Assembly (NCBI GenBank): GCA_002347565.1 | Contig: DDXR01000049.1 | Coordinates: 1 to 26,143 of the forward strand | Length of the DNA: 26,143 nt | Direction of reading: 5' to 3' | Source of the DNA: a bacterium UBP2_UBA2255 | GTDB lineage: Bacteria > Edwardsbacteria > AC1 > EtOH8 | Shown: positions 16,580-24,531 of the stretch, in pieces | How the letters are laid out: each line of letters starts with the position of its first letter | How positions within the stretch are numbered: position 1 is the first letter of the stretch | Position numbers and translations under genes: made by a program | Notes under the pieces: model-generated | What the model was told of the DNA's origin: nothing | What the model saw: the letters and a program-made list of their open reading frames with translations, nothing else | Database searches by the model: none

Positions 16580-17146
16580 ATGATCGAGATCAGATGGCAT
16601 GGCCGGGGCGGCCAGGGCGCCAAGACGGTCGCCCTGCTGCTGGCCGACGCCGCGTTGGCTGTCGGCAAGCACATGCAGGCCTTCCCGGAGTACGGCCCGG
16701 AGCGGATGGGCGCGCCGGTGCAGTCGTTCAACCGCATTTCCGACCGCCCCATCACCCTGCACTGTTCGGTGAAGGAGCCCAGCGTGGTGGCGGTGCTGGA
16801 CCCCACCCTGATGGCCACGGTCAACGTCACCGGCGGTCTGAAGCCCGACGGCATCCTGCTGGTGAACACCGCGCTGTCGCCGGCCGAGATCAAACAGCAG
16901 ACCGGCTTCGCCGGCACGGTCTACACCATCGACGCCTCCAAGATCTCCCGGGAGACCATCGGCCGCGACATCCCCAACACCCCGATGTTGGGCGCGCTGG
17001 TGAAGGTCACCGGCGTTCTTGATTTCGACGCCATGGTCGAGGACACCGAGAAGAAGCTGGCAAAGAAGTTCTCCCACCGGCCCGAGGTGATCGAGGGCAA
17101 CATCAAGTCGATCAAGCGCGCGGCGCTGGAAGTGAGGGCGGCATGA
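16580..17146 (+). CDS. porG: 2-oxoacid:ferredoxin oxidoreductase, gamma subunit
   Basis: This 188-residue protein starts 'MIEIRWHGRGGQGAKT', the signature of the gamma (catalytic-gamma) subunit of pyruvate/2-ketoacid:ferredoxin oxidoreductases. 'AFPEYGPERMGAPVQSFNRI' and 'PNTPMLGALVKVTG' are also family hallmarks. The complex oxidatively decarboxylates a 2-oxoacid to acyl-CoA and reduces ferredoxin in the cytoplasm. The exact substrate cannot be told from sequence, but pyruvate is the common case. An upstream in-frame TTG at 16514 overlaps the promoter and is unlikely. The stop overlaps the start of the delta gene (ATGA), so the subunits are translationally coupled. Confidence 0.93.
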   Translation: MIEIRWHGRGGQGAKTVALLLADAALAVGKHMQAFPEYGPERMGAPVQSFNRISDRPITLHCSVKEPSVVAVLDPTLMATVNVTGGLKPDGILLVNTALSPAEIKQQTGFAGTVYTIDASKISRETIGRDIPNTPMLGALVKVTGVLDFDAMVEDTEKKLAKKFSHRPEVIEGNIKSIKRAALEVRAA

Positions 17147-17436
17147 GCCTGAAGAAGTACCAGGACCTGGCGCTGGGCGGCAACATCGAGCGGGGCGGCA
17201 CCGCCGTCGACTTCAAGACCGGCGACTGGCGCTCGCTCAAGCCGGTGTACAAGCCGGAGAACTGCATCCACTGCCTGTTCTGCTGGGCCTACTGCCCGGA
17301 CAGCGCGGTGCACGTCGCGGACGGCAAGATGGCCGGCTTCGACCTGGACCACTGCAAGGGCTGCGGCATCTGCGCCCACGAGTGCCCCGGCAAGAAGGGC
17401 GCCAAGGCCATCGTCATGGAACCGGAGGTGAAATGA
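17143..17436 (+). CDS. porD: 2-oxoacid:ferredoxin oxidoreductase, delta (ferredoxin) subunit
   Basis: This 97-residue protein carries two [4Fe-4S] ferredoxin motifs: C41-C44-C47-C51 ('CIHCLFCWAYCP') and C71-C74-C77-C81 ('CKGCGICAHECP'). It passes electrons from the thiamine-pyrophosphate site to external ferredoxin. The N-terminus 'GGTAVDFKTGDWRSLKPVY' is typical of PorD subunits. It overlaps the gamma gene by four bases, and its stop touches the start of alpha. Confidence 0.95.
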   Translation: MSLKKYQDLALGGNIERGGTAVDFKTGDWRSLKPVYKPENCIHCLFCWAYCPDSAVHVADGKMAGFDLDHCKGCGICAHECPGKKGAKAIVMEPEVK

Positions 17437-18620
17437 TGGCCGGCATCACCAAGATCGACCTGGCCCGGACCGGCAACGAGGCCATGGCCTACGCCATGAA
17501 GCAGGTCAACCCCGACGTGGTCGCCGCCTACCCCATCACGCCGGCCACCGAGATCGTGCAGCTCTTCGCCCAGTACGTGGCCGACGGCGAGGTGGACACC
17601 GAGTACGTGCCGGTGGAGTCCGAGCACTCGGCGATGTCGGCCTGCATCGGCTCCTCGGCCGCCGGCGCCCGCACCATGACCGGCACCTCGTCCCAGGGAC
17701 TGGCCCTGATGTACGAGATGTGCTACATCGCGGCGGGCCTGCGGCTGCCGATCGTGATGGCCGACGTCAACCGCGCGCTGTCGGCGCCGATCAACATCCA
17801 CTGCGACCATTCCGACACCATGGGGATGCGCGACGCCGGCTGGATCCACATCTTCTCGGAGAACGCGCAGGAGGCCTACGACAACATGCTGCAGGCGGTG
17901 CGGATCGCCGAGCACGAGTCGGTCCGGCTGCCGGTGCTGGTGACCACCGACGGCTTCATCATCTCCCACGGCATGGAGCGGGTGGCGACCCTGCCGGACG
18001 ACGAGGTCAAGAAGTTCATCGGGCCGTTCAAGCCCGGCACCATGCTGCTGGACGTCGCCAAGCCGATCACCGTCGGCGCGCTCAATTTCACCGACTTCTA
18101 CTTCGAGCACCGCCGGGCCCTGGTCGACGCCCAGGCCGCTTCGGTGGCGGTGATCAAGCAGGTGGGCCGGGAATTCGGCCAGAAGTACGGCACGGCCTAC
18201 GACTGCATCGAACCCTACCAGCTGGCCGATGCCGAGTACGCCATCGTCGCGCTGGGATCAACCTGCGGCACCGCCAAGGTGGTGATCGACCAGCTGCGGG
18301 CCGGGGGCGTCAAGGCCGGCATGCTCAAGATCCGGGTGTTCCGGCCCTTCCCGGCCGCCGAGATCGCCGCGGCGCTCGCCGGCAAGAAGTCGGTGGCGGT
18401 GCTGGACCGCTCCGACGTGCTGGGCGGCTTCGGCGGACCGGTGTTCACCGAGGTGCGCTCCGCGCTGTACCAGAAGCCGAACGCCCCGCTGCTGGCCGAC
18501 TACATCTACGGTCTGGGCGGGCGCGAGATCGACATGGAGATGATCGGGTCGGTGTTCGCGCAGCTGCAGGATGGGACGGCCAAGCCCGACAGCGTGCAGT
18601 ACCTGGGCGTGCGCGACTGA
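17436..18620 (+). CDS. porA: 2-oxoacid:ferredoxin oxidoreductase, alpha subunit
   Basis: This 394-residue protein begins 'MAGITKIDLARTGNEAMAYA' and holds 'AAYPITPATEIVQ', the signature of the pyrimidine-binding domain of PFOR alpha subunits. 'HSAMSACIGSSAAGARTMTGTSS' and 'DVNRALSAPINIH' follow, and domain II with 'RVFRPFPAAEIAAAL' ends the protein. Two overlapping ATGs (17433, 17436) are possible. The Shine-Dalgarno 'ggagg' (17424-17428) is better spaced for 17436. It follows the delta gene directly and is separated from the beta gene by about 100 bases that carry a micro-repeat. Confidence 0.95.
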   Translation: MAGITKIDLARTGNEAMAYAMKQVNPDVVAAYPITPATEIVQLFAQYVADGEVDTEYVPVESEHSAMSACIGSSAAGARTMTGTSSQGLALMYEMCYIAAGLRLPIVMADVNRALSAPINIHCDHSDTMGMRDAGWIHIFSENAQEAYDNMLQAVRIAEHESVRLPVLVTTDGFIISHGMERVATLPDDEVKKFIGPFKPGTMLLDVAKPITVGALNFTDFYFEHRRALVDAQAASVAVIKQVGREFGQKYGTAYDCIEPYQLADAEYAIVALGSTCGTAKVVIDQLRAGGVKAGMLKIRVFRPFPAAEIAAALAGKKSVAVLDRSDVLGGFGGPVFTEVRSALYQKPNAPLLADYIYGLGGREIDMEMIGSVFAQLQDGTAKPDSVQYLGVRD

Positions 18621-18631
18621 TCCCTTTCCCC

Positions 18632-18666
18632 GAATGCAGAATGTAGAATACTGAATGCTGAAAACG
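18632..18666 (+). repeat. 'gaatgcagaatgtagaatactgaatgctga' type micro-repeat
   Basis: Degenerate tandem units of about 9 bases (gaatgcaga, atgtagaat, actgaatgctg) lie between the alpha and beta genes of the oxidoreductase operon. The style is the same AT-rich repeat as inside mtaB (5991-6026). It does not interrupt a gene but widens an otherwise tight operon spacing. Confidence 0.65.
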
Positions 18667-18723
18667 TCAACCCCGCTTCAGCGTCCAGTACACGAAATCG
18701 AACAGAAGGGCGAAGCATATACG

Positions 18724-19647
18724 ATGGCTACTCTGAAGGAACTCGCGGCCCGCGGCGACAAGTTCACCGGAGGGCACCGGGCCTGCGCCGGCTGCGGCGC
18801 CACCATCGCGGCCCGCCAGGCACTGCTGGCGGCAGGCAAGCACAAGGTGGTCGCGGGCTGCGCCACCGGCTGCCTGGAGGTGGTCAGCACCATCTTCCCC
18901 TACACCGCCTGGAACGTGCCGTTCATCCACAGCGCGTTCGAGAACGCGGCGGCCACGGTCTCCGGCGTCGAGGCGGCCTACCAGTCGCTGAAGCGGCAGG
19001 GCCGGATCACGGAGAACATCAAGTTCATCGCATTCGGCGGCGACGGCGGCACCTACGACATCGGCATCCAGTCGCTGTCCGGCGCCATGGAGCGCGGCCA
19101 CGACATGCTCTACATCTGCTACAACAACCAGGCCTACATGAACACCGGGATCCAGCGCTCCTCGGCCACGCCGCGCGGCTGCAACACCACCACCAGCCCT
19201 GCCGGCAGGAAGATCCCCGGCAAGGCCCAGTTCCGCAAGGACCTGACCGAGATCATGGCGGCCCACAACATCCCCTACGTCGCGCAGTGCGTGATCGGCA
19301 ACTGGTCGGACTTCACCCGCAAGGTGGAGAAGGCGCTGGACAAAGGGGGCGCGGCATTCATCAACATTTTGCAGCCCTGTCGGCTGGGCTGGGGCTACAA
19401 GCCCGAGCTGACCGCCGAGCTGGGGCGGCTGGCGGTGGAGACGTGCTTCTGGCCGCTGTACGAGGTCGAGGACGGCGTTTACAAGCTCAACGCCACGCCC
19501 AAGGACAAGAAGCCGATCACCGACTGGCTGTTCCAGCAGGAGCGGTTCCGGCACCTCAAGCAGCCGGCCAACGGCGCCATCGTCGACGAGATCCAGCGCG
19601 AAGTCGACCAGCGCTGGGAGCGGCTGGTCAGAAAATGCGACGGTTAG
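18724..19647 (+). CDS. porB: 2-oxoacid:ferredoxin oxidoreductase, beta subunit
   Basis: This 307-residue protein contains the thiamine-pyrophosphate site: 'GGDGGTYDIG' (G105-G114) and, 28 residues after D107, 'NNQAYMNTG' (N134-N135). Cysteines C21 and C24 ('CAGCG'), C46/C50 ('GCATGC') and a later Cys in 'LQPCRLGWG' are the usual [4Fe-4S] ligands of the beta subunit. Start 18724 is chosen because 'MATLKELAARGDKFTGGHRACAGCG' matches the family. The 23 residues upstream in frame would come from the micro-repeat region. It completes the gamma-delta-alpha-beta set. No terminator is seen before the Roadblock gene 59 bases later. Confidence 0.94.
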   Translation: MATLKELAARGDKFTGGHRACAGCGATIAARQALLAAGKHKVVAGCATGCLEVVSTIFPYTAWNVPFIHSAFENAAATVSGVEAAYQSLKRQGRITENIKFIAFGGDGGTYDIGIQSLSGAMERGHDMLYICYNNQAYMNTGIQRSSATPRGCNTTTSPAGRKIPGKAQFRKDLTEIMAAHNIPYVAQCVIGNWSDFTRKVEKALDKGGAAFINILQPCRLGWGYKPELTAELGRLAVETCFWPLYEVEDGVYKLNATPKDKKPITDWLFQQERFRHLKQPANGAIVDEIQREVDQRWERLVRKCDG

Positions 19648-19706
19648 GCCGCCCTGCCGTCGGCCGCGAGTACCGAACCCGCCATTACAAATAGAGGGGT
19701 GCGCAC

Positions 19707-20207
19707 GTGCCAGTCGAAAACCTGAACGTGTTCGAGGACGATTTTTGGGCGATCAATGAAAAGCTCAACCAACTCCTCAAGAGCACCAACTGCCTGTCGG
19801 TGATGCTGATCGACAAGGCCGGCCAGCTGATCACCACCGCCGGCGACATCAGCCAGCTCGACACCACCTCGTTCTCTTCGCTCTGCGCCGCCGACTTCGC
19901 CGCCACCAGCCAGCTGGCGATGCTGGTCGGCGAGAAGGAGTTCTCGACCCTGTTCCACCAGGGCGAGAAGCAGAACATTTACATCGCCTCGATCGAGGAC
20001 CGGGTGATGCTGGCGGTGGTGTTCGACACCCGGACCACGCTGGGGCTGGTGCGGGTGCGTGTCAAGCAGCTGGTGGCCGAGCTGTCCAAGATGTTCGTGG
20101 AGATCTTCGCCAAGCTGGAGGGCGCGGGCGGCGCGGGCTCGGGCTCGAACCTGGGGACCGATTTCGCCTCCGAGGCCGAGTCCGAGCTGGACAACCTGTT
20201 CAAGTGA
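19707..20207 (+). CDS. mglB: Roadblock/LC7 protein, MglB-like
   Basis: This 166-residue protein is a Roadblock/LC7 fold, with 'INEKLNQLLKSTNCLSVMLIDKAGQLI', 'FAATSQLAMLVG' and 'VFDTRTTLGLVRVRVKQ'. It has a Gly/Ser-rich C-terminal tail ending in acidic residues. MglB proteins are the GAP or exchange partners of MglA GTPases in polarity and gliding systems, and the mglB-then-mglA order here is the typical one. The GTG start has a good Shine-Dalgarno ('gagggg' near 19694-19699, seven bases away). It probably shares the transcript of the oxidoreductase genes, as no terminator is visible between them. Confidence 0.88.
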   Translation: MPVENLNVFEDDFWAINEKLNQLLKSTNCLSVMLIDKAGQLITTAGDISQLDTTSFSSLCAADFAATSQLAMLVGEKEFSTLFHQGEKQNIYIASIEDRVMLAVVFDTRTTLGLVRVRVKQLVAELSKMFVEIFAKLEGAGGAGSGSNLGTDFASEAESELDNLFK

Positions 20208-20222
20208 CGGGAGGATGACGTC

Positions 20223-20801
20223 GTGTCGCTGATCAACTACTCCTCCCGCGAGATCAACTGCAAGATCGTCTACTACGGCTGCGGCCTGTGCGGCAAGACC
20301 ACCAATATCAAGTTCATCTACACCAAGGTGGCGCCCGAGGCCAAGGGCAAGCTGATCTCGTTGGCGACCGAGCTGGACCGGACGCTGTTCTTCGACTTCC
20401 TGCCGCTGGACCTGGGCTCGATCAAGGGCTTCAAGACCCGGTTCCACCTGTACACGGTGCCGGGCCAGGTGTTCTACAACGCCTCGCGCAAGCTGATCCT
20501 GAAGGGCGTCGACGGCATCGTGTTCGTGGCCGACTCCCAGGTGGAGCGGCTGGAGGCCAACGTCGAGGCCCTGACCAACCTGCAGGAGAACCTGACCGAG
20601 TACGGGATGAACATCGAGCACATCCCCTTCGTCATCCAGTACAACAAGCGCGACCTGCCCAACATCGCCACGGTCGACGAGATGCGGGCCCAGCTCAACA
20701 AGTGGAACGTGTCCGAGTACGAGGCGGTGGCCCACCAGGGGTACGGCGTGTTCGAGACCCTCAAGGAAGTGGCCAAGAAGGTGCTGAAGAACCTGAGCTG
20801 A
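20223..20801 (+). CDS. mglA: MglA-type small GTPase
   Basis: This 192-residue Ras-like GTPase has the P-loop 'GCGLCGKTT' (G19-T27), the intrinsic arginine R53 in 'LDRTLFFDFLPLDLG', and 'TVPGQVFYNASRKLILKGVD'. T78 stands where other small GTPases have the DxxG aspartate, and Q82 is the catalytic glutamine. 'NKRDLPN' (141-147) is the base-recognition motif. The Thr substitution and the R53/Q82 pair are MglA hallmarks known from Myxococcus. A GTG start follows 'gggagg' (20209-20214). With the Roadblock protein just upstream it forms a polarity switch. What it polarises (pili, gliding or division) cannot be told from this window. Confidence 0.95.
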   Translation: MSLINYSSREINCKIVYYGCGLCGKTTNIKFIYTKVAPEAKGKLISLATELDRTLFFDFLPLDLGSIKGFKTRFHLYTVPGQVFYNASRKLILKGVDGIVFVADSQVERLEANVEALTNLQENLTEYGMNIEHIPFVIQYNKRDLPNIATVDEMRAQLNKWNVSEYEAVAHQGYGVFETLKEVAKKVLKNLS

Positions 20802-20823
20802 TAACAGATGGTTGCTTGGCAAC

Positions 20824-20861
20824 CGAGAAGAGCCGCTGGCGGAGGCCAGCGGCTCTTCTCG
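20824..20861. terminator. Hairpin between convergent mglA and HExxH genes
   Basis: A perfect 17-bp stem (20824-20840 with 20845-20861) has a 4-base loop. It lies 22 bases after the mglA stop and 31 bases from the stop of the minus-strand gene. There is no T-run on either strand, but the strength and position point to a bidirectional terminator or mRNA end. Confidence 0.75.
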
Positions 20862-20892
20862 TGCCGCCCAATGGGAAGCGGCGGCAGGGGTT

Positions 20893-21852
20893 TCATGAGT
20901 CAGCCGCGACCAGGGGCAGGCATTCCCTGATGAAATCAGCGCCGTCCAGGCCGGCTGCGGCCTGCGCCGCAGCCGGGCCGCGCGCCCGGTGCAGGCCGTC
21001 GACCATGGCGTACCCCAGCCGGTGGGGCAGGCGGGACGGCCCGAAACCGCGCTGGAAAAAATCCCCGAGCGGCATTCCATCCCGACGCACCAGGTCAGCT
21101 GCCAGGGACCGGTACTCTCGGGCCAGCGACAGCGCCAAGCCGCGGTCGCCGGCCACGCGGTAATCCTGCTGCAGCGGCGTCCCGGCGCTGGGAAGCCTGT
21201 GCCGGTCGCGGAAGGCCGCCGGCGCGAACACGCCGTAGCCCTCGTACTGGATGTAGTGGTCCAGGAACGCCAGCAGCTTGCGGCCCGAAACGAGCCCGGC
21301 GATCCCGGGCAGCGGTCCGCGCGCCTGCTCGAAGGCGACGTGCGCCGTCTCGTGGATCACCAGCGAGACGAGTTCCCGGACGTCGTCGAGGAAGATTCCG
21401 GTGTTGAGGTTGACGCATACCAGCCCGCGCGTTCCGATGCCGATGTCATACCCGACCACCGGGCTCACCGCGACGTCGTCGAGGCGGGCGTCGGGGAAGA
21501 GCCGCCGCACTGACCGCTCGATCTCCGGCAGCCATTCGTGCTCGGATCGATGCAGCCCGCGGGCCAGGGAGCGGACGCGCTCCCGGTTGCCGGAGAATCC
21601 CGCGAACCCGTAAACCTGCTCGTTGCCGCCAGAGACGGCGTCCGCGATCTCCGCCAGGCCGAACCGGCCGCCGAACAGGGCGGCGTGTGCCGTCATCGTC
21701 CGCAAGGCTGGCGTCAGCTCGAGCCCTGCCAGCCGGTCCTCCCCGTCGAGGGAGGCGAACAGGATATCGACGTAGGAAAAATCTGTTTTCATCCAGATTC
21801 TCTGCAGGAACGGATCCTCATGGGGTGGGGGCCGGTCCGGGGGGCCCCTCAT
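20893..21852 (-). CDS. Putative zinc-dependent metalloprotease-like protein (HETAH)
   Basis: This 319-residue protein has H167-E168-T169-A170-H171, a HExxH zinc motif inside a hydrophobic helix ('LVSLVIHETAHVAFEQ'). E204, in 'YIQYEGYGVFAP' 33 residues later, is a candidate third ligand, as in gluzincin-like proteins. Upstream is a beta-rich stretch with 'VGYDIGIGTRGLVCVNLNTG'. No signal peptide is evident. It resembles uncharacterised HExxH proteins (DUF2268/DUF5700-like), but no family is claimed. The start at 21852 follows a near-consensus promoter by only nine bases, so the mRNA may be leaderless. An internal ATG at 21792 (residue 21) has no clear Shine-Dalgarno. Peptidase activity is inferred only from the motif. 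Confidence 0.78.
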   Translation of the reverse strand: MRGPPDRPPPHEDPFLQRIWMKTDFSYVDILFASLDGEDRLAGLELTPALRTMTAHAALFGGRFGLAEIADAVSGGNEQVYGFAGFSGNRERVRSLARGLHRSEHEWLPEIERSVRRLFPDARLDDVAVSPVVGYDIGIGTRGLVCVNLNTGIFLDDVRELVSLVIHETAHVAFEQARGPLPGIAGLVSGRKLLAFLDHYIQYEGYGVFAPAAFRDRHRLPSAGTPLQQDYRVAGDRGLALSLAREYRSLAADLVRRDGMPLGDFFQRGFGPSRLPHRLGYAMVDGLHRARGPAAAQAAAGLDGADFIRECLPLVAADS

Positions 21853-21861
21853 CAGGATCGC

Positions 21862-21890
21862 ATTCTAAACGTAAATGCGCCGGCTGTCAA
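21862..21890 (-). promoter_or_regulatory. Promoter of the HExxH gene, predicted leaderless
   Basis: On the minus strand, TTGACA (21885-21890) and TAGAAT (21862-21867) are separated by 17 bp. The -10 box ends nine bases before the start codon at 21852. It lies back-to-back with the promoter of the plus-strand radical SAM gene, only six bases apart at the -35 boxes. Confidence 0.72.
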
Positions 21891-21896
21891 TAGCGA

Positions 21897-21925
21897 TTGT
21901 GTTGCTGGCGGGAATGTGGTAAAAT
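21897..21925 (+). promoter_or_regulatory. Promoter of the radical SAM-DUF2344 gene, predicted leaderless
   Basis: TTGTGT (21897-21902) and TAAAAT (21920-21925) are spaced by 17 bp. The -10 box ends nine bases before ATG 21935. No Shine-Dalgarno is seen between them. Confidence 0.62.
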
Positions 21926-21934
21926 CCCTGTCTG

Positions 21935-24472
21935 ATGATTGATCCCATTGATTCCACCCTCGGTCTGGTCAACCGGCCGGGGCGCTACACCGACCACGAG
22001 CTGAACGCCGCCCGCAAGCCGTGGGCCGCCGCCGCCGTGCGCCTGTGCCTCGCCTTCCCGGACCGGTACGAGATCGGCATGTCTGGCCTGGGCGTACAGA
22101 TCCTGTACCGGATCGTCAACCGCCTGCCCTATGCCCTGGCCGACCGCGCCTACTGCCCGGACGTCGACCTGGAGGCGAGGCTGCGGGCGTCCGGGACGCC
22201 GCTCTGGGGTTGGGAATCTCGGCGACCGCTGCGGGAGTTTGATGCCCTTGGCGTTTCGCTGCAGACCGAGCTGGGTTACACCAACGCGCTCAACCTGCTG
22301 GACCTGTCGGGCCTGCCGGTGCGGGCGGCCGATCGCGGCGAAGGAGACCCGCTGGTGATCGCCGGGGGGGCTTGCTGCGCCAATCCGGCGCCGTTGTCGC
22401 CGTTCATCGACGCCTTCGTCATCGGCGACGGCGAGGAGGCCATCGCAGAGATCTGCGAATCTCTGCGAAATTCGAAAGTCGAAAGTCGAAATACGAAATT
22501 GCGGCTATTGGCTGCGATCGCCGGCGTCTACGTTCCCGCCGTCCACGACCCGGCCCGTGACCGGATCGCGGCCCGCCGCACAGCCGCCCTGCGGTACGAC
22601 GACGCCCCGCACCCGCCGCTGGTGCCGCTGGTGGAGGCCACCCACGACCGGCTGACCATCGAGATCGCCCGCGGCTGCACCCGGGGCTGCCGTTTCTGCC
22701 AGGCGGGCATGGCCTGCCGGCCGCTGCGCCACCGGCCAGCCGCCGACGTGCTGCGCCTGGCGCAGGAGGGCATCGCGGCCAGCGGCTGGGATGAAATCGG
22801 CCTGCTGTCGCTGTCGTCCTGCGACTATCCCGGGATCCTGGGGCTGGTGAGCGAGCTCAACGGCCAGCTGGCCGGACAGCGGGTCTCGGTGTCGATGCCG
22901 TCGCTGCGGCTGGACTCGTTCGACGACGCCATGGCCGTCCAGCTCAAGGCCATCAGCAAGTCCGGCCTGACCTTCGCCCCGGAGGCCGGCAGCCAGCGGC
23001 TGCGCGACGTCATCAACAAGGGCGTCTCCGACGAGCAGCTGCTGTCCGTGCTGCGCACCGCCCGCCGCCACGGCTGGCAGGCGGTCAAGCTGTACTTCAT
23101 GACCGGCCTGCCCACCGAGACTGAGGCCGACCTCGACGCCATCGCCGCCCTCTGCCGGTCGGCCGCAGGCTTGGGTATCAACGTCAAGGCGTCGCTGTCG
23201 CCGTTCGTGCCCAAGCCCCACACGCCGTTCCAGTGGGAGGCGCAGGATGACGCGGCCATCAGCCGCACCAAGATCGACCGGGTCGCCCGCCAGGCGAGGG
23301 GGGGGCGTCTCCAGCTGAAGTGGCATGACCCGGCCATGTCCGAACTGGAGGGCGTGCTGGCGCGGGGCGATTCCGCGGTGGCCGGGGCGATCGAGTCCGC
23401 CTGGCGGCTGGGCTGCCGCTTCGACCAGTGGTCCGAGCATTTCCGCCCTGACCTCTGGCGGGACGCCTTCGAGCAGTGCGGCATCGATGCCGCCAGCTAC
23501 CTGGCGGCCCGTTCCACCGCTGGCCCACTGCCCTGGGAGTTCATCGGCACCGGCGTCGCCAGGGAGTTCCTGCTGCGGGAACGGGACCTGGCATGCCGAG
23601 CCGCGACCACGCCGGACTGCCGCGGCGGCGACTGCCAGGCCTGCGGGCATGCCTGCCGTCCGACTTCGACGGCGGCCGCGGGCGAGCGCCCCGCGGAGGC
23701 CGCGCCACCGCCAACGGCCATGGGCCAACAACCGATTGCCGAAGGCTTCGGCCGCGGGAAGAAGCGGGCCGCCGCGCCGGCCCCGGTGGCCAGGACAAAA
23801 TTCCGGATCCGCTACGCCAAGGGCCCCGAGCTGCGGTTCATCTCGCACCTCGACCTGATGCGGCTGTGGCAGCGCGCCATCAGGCGCTCCGGGCTGCCGG
23901 TCGCCTATTCGCAGGGGTTCTCTCCCCATCAGAAGGTTTCGTTCGGACCGCCGCTGGCGCTGGGGTTCACCTCGATCGCCGAATGCCTCGACCTCCAGCT
24001 GGAGAAGCCGGCCGGCGGCGATCTGCTCGACCTGTTGAACCGTCACCTGCCGCCGGGCGCCCGGGCGCTGGAATGCCGGCCGATCTTCCGCGACGCATCG
24101 TCCCTGGTCCAGCTGTCCGACGTGGCCGAGTACCGCCTGGTGCTGCAGGGCACCGCCATCGACGCCGGCCGGGTGGTGCTTGACTGCCGGCGGCGCCTGG
24201 CCTCGGCCGAACCGTGGCCGGCCACGGTCGTCCGCAAGGGGAAGGCGCTCACCGTTGACCTCCGGCTCCAATTGCGCGAGCTGGCGGCGGATGACGGGGG
24301 CCTGGTGCTGCGGATCAACCTGACCGAGGGCGGCGCCAAGTTCCACGACATACTGCAGGCGGTCATGGGCATCGACGCTGCGGCCGTCGCCTGCTTGGCG
24401 GTCGAGCGCACAGGCCTGTACAGCGCCGACGGCGGACGGCTGCTGCCGCTGATGGATCGGACGATGGCATGA
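21935..24472 (+). CDS. Radical SAM protein fused to DUF2344 (TIGR03960-TIGR03936 type)
   Basis: This 845-residue fusion has an N-terminal B12-binding-like region with 'FPDRYEIGMSGLGVQILY'. A radical SAM core follows, with C248-C252-C255 in 'CTRGCRFCQAG', then 'GLTFAPEAGSQRLRDVINKG' and 'KLYFMTGLPTETEADLDAI'. After a Cys-rich element (about 562-575, 'DCRGGDCQACGHAC') and a Pro/Ala linker comes a C-terminal DUF2344 domain from about 622 ('FRIRYAKGPELRFISHLDL', 'PVAYSQGFSPHQKVSFGPPL'). In many bacteria the two parts are separate adjacent genes, often near ribonuclease G; here they are fused. The biological reaction is not known to me. An AT-rich micro-repeat at 22465-22501 sits in the loop after 'GDGEEAIAEI'. 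A terminator follows. Confidence 0.9.
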   Translation: MIDPIDSTLGLVNRPGRYTDHELNAARKPWAAAAVRLCLAFPDRYEIGMSGLGVQILYRIVNRLPYALADRAYCPDVDLEARLRASGTPLWGWESRRPLREFDALGVSLQTELGYTNALNLLDLSGLPVRAADRGEGDPLVIAGGACCANPAPLSPFIDAFVIGDGEEAIAEICESLRNSKVESRNTKLRLLAAIAGVYVPAVHDPARDRIAARRTAALRYDDAPHPPLVPLVEATHDRLTIEIARGCTRGCRFCQAGMACRPLRHRPAADVLRLAQEGIAASGWDEIGLLSLSSCDYPGILGLVSELNGQLAGQRVSVSMPSLRLDSFDDAMAVQLKAISKSGLTFAPEAGSQRLRDVINKGVSDEQLLSVLRTARRHGWQAVKLYFMTGLPTETEADLDAIAALCRSAAGLGINVKASLSPFVPKPHTPFQWEAQDDAAISRTKIDRVARQARGGRLQLKWHDPAMSELEGVLARGDSAVAGAIESAWRLGCRFDQWSEHFRPDLWRDAFEQCGIDAASYLAARSTAGPLPWEFIGTGVAREFLLRERDLACRAATTPDCRGGDCQACGHACRPTSTAAAGERPAEAAPPPTAMGQQPIAEGFGRGKKRAAAPAPVARTKFRIRYAKGPELRFISHLDLMRLWQRAIRRSGLPVAYSQGFSPHQKVSFGPPLALGFTSIAECLDLQLEKPAGGDLLDLLNRHLPPGARALECRPIFRDASSLVQLSDVAEYRLVLQGTAIDAGRVVLDCRRRLASAEPWPATVVRKGKALTVDLRLQLRELAADDGGLVLRINLTEGGAKFHDILQAVMGIDAAAVACLAVERTGLYSADGGRLLPLMDRTMA
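22465..22501 (+). repeat. 'cgaaagt' micro-repeat inside the radical SAM gene
   Basis: Degenerate 7-8-base units (gcgaaatt, cgaaagt, cgaaagt, cgaaata, cgaaatt) interrupt a strongly GC-biased coding region while keeping the frame, and encode 'RNSKVESRNTKL' in a loop. The style matches the repeats in mtaB and upstream of porB. Confidence 0.7.
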
Positions 24473-24486
24473 GCCAGCACGGTTCC

Positions 24487-24519
24487 CGGGGCCCGGTCTT
24501 CAGGCCGGGCCCCGTTTTT
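24487..24519 (+). terminator. Intrinsic terminator after the radical SAM gene
   Basis: A 10-bp GC-only stem (24487-24496 with 24505-24514) is followed by five T residues, 15 bases after the stop codon. It separates this gene from the groES promoter. Confidence 0.92.
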
Positions 24520-24531
24520 ATCAATTATCTC

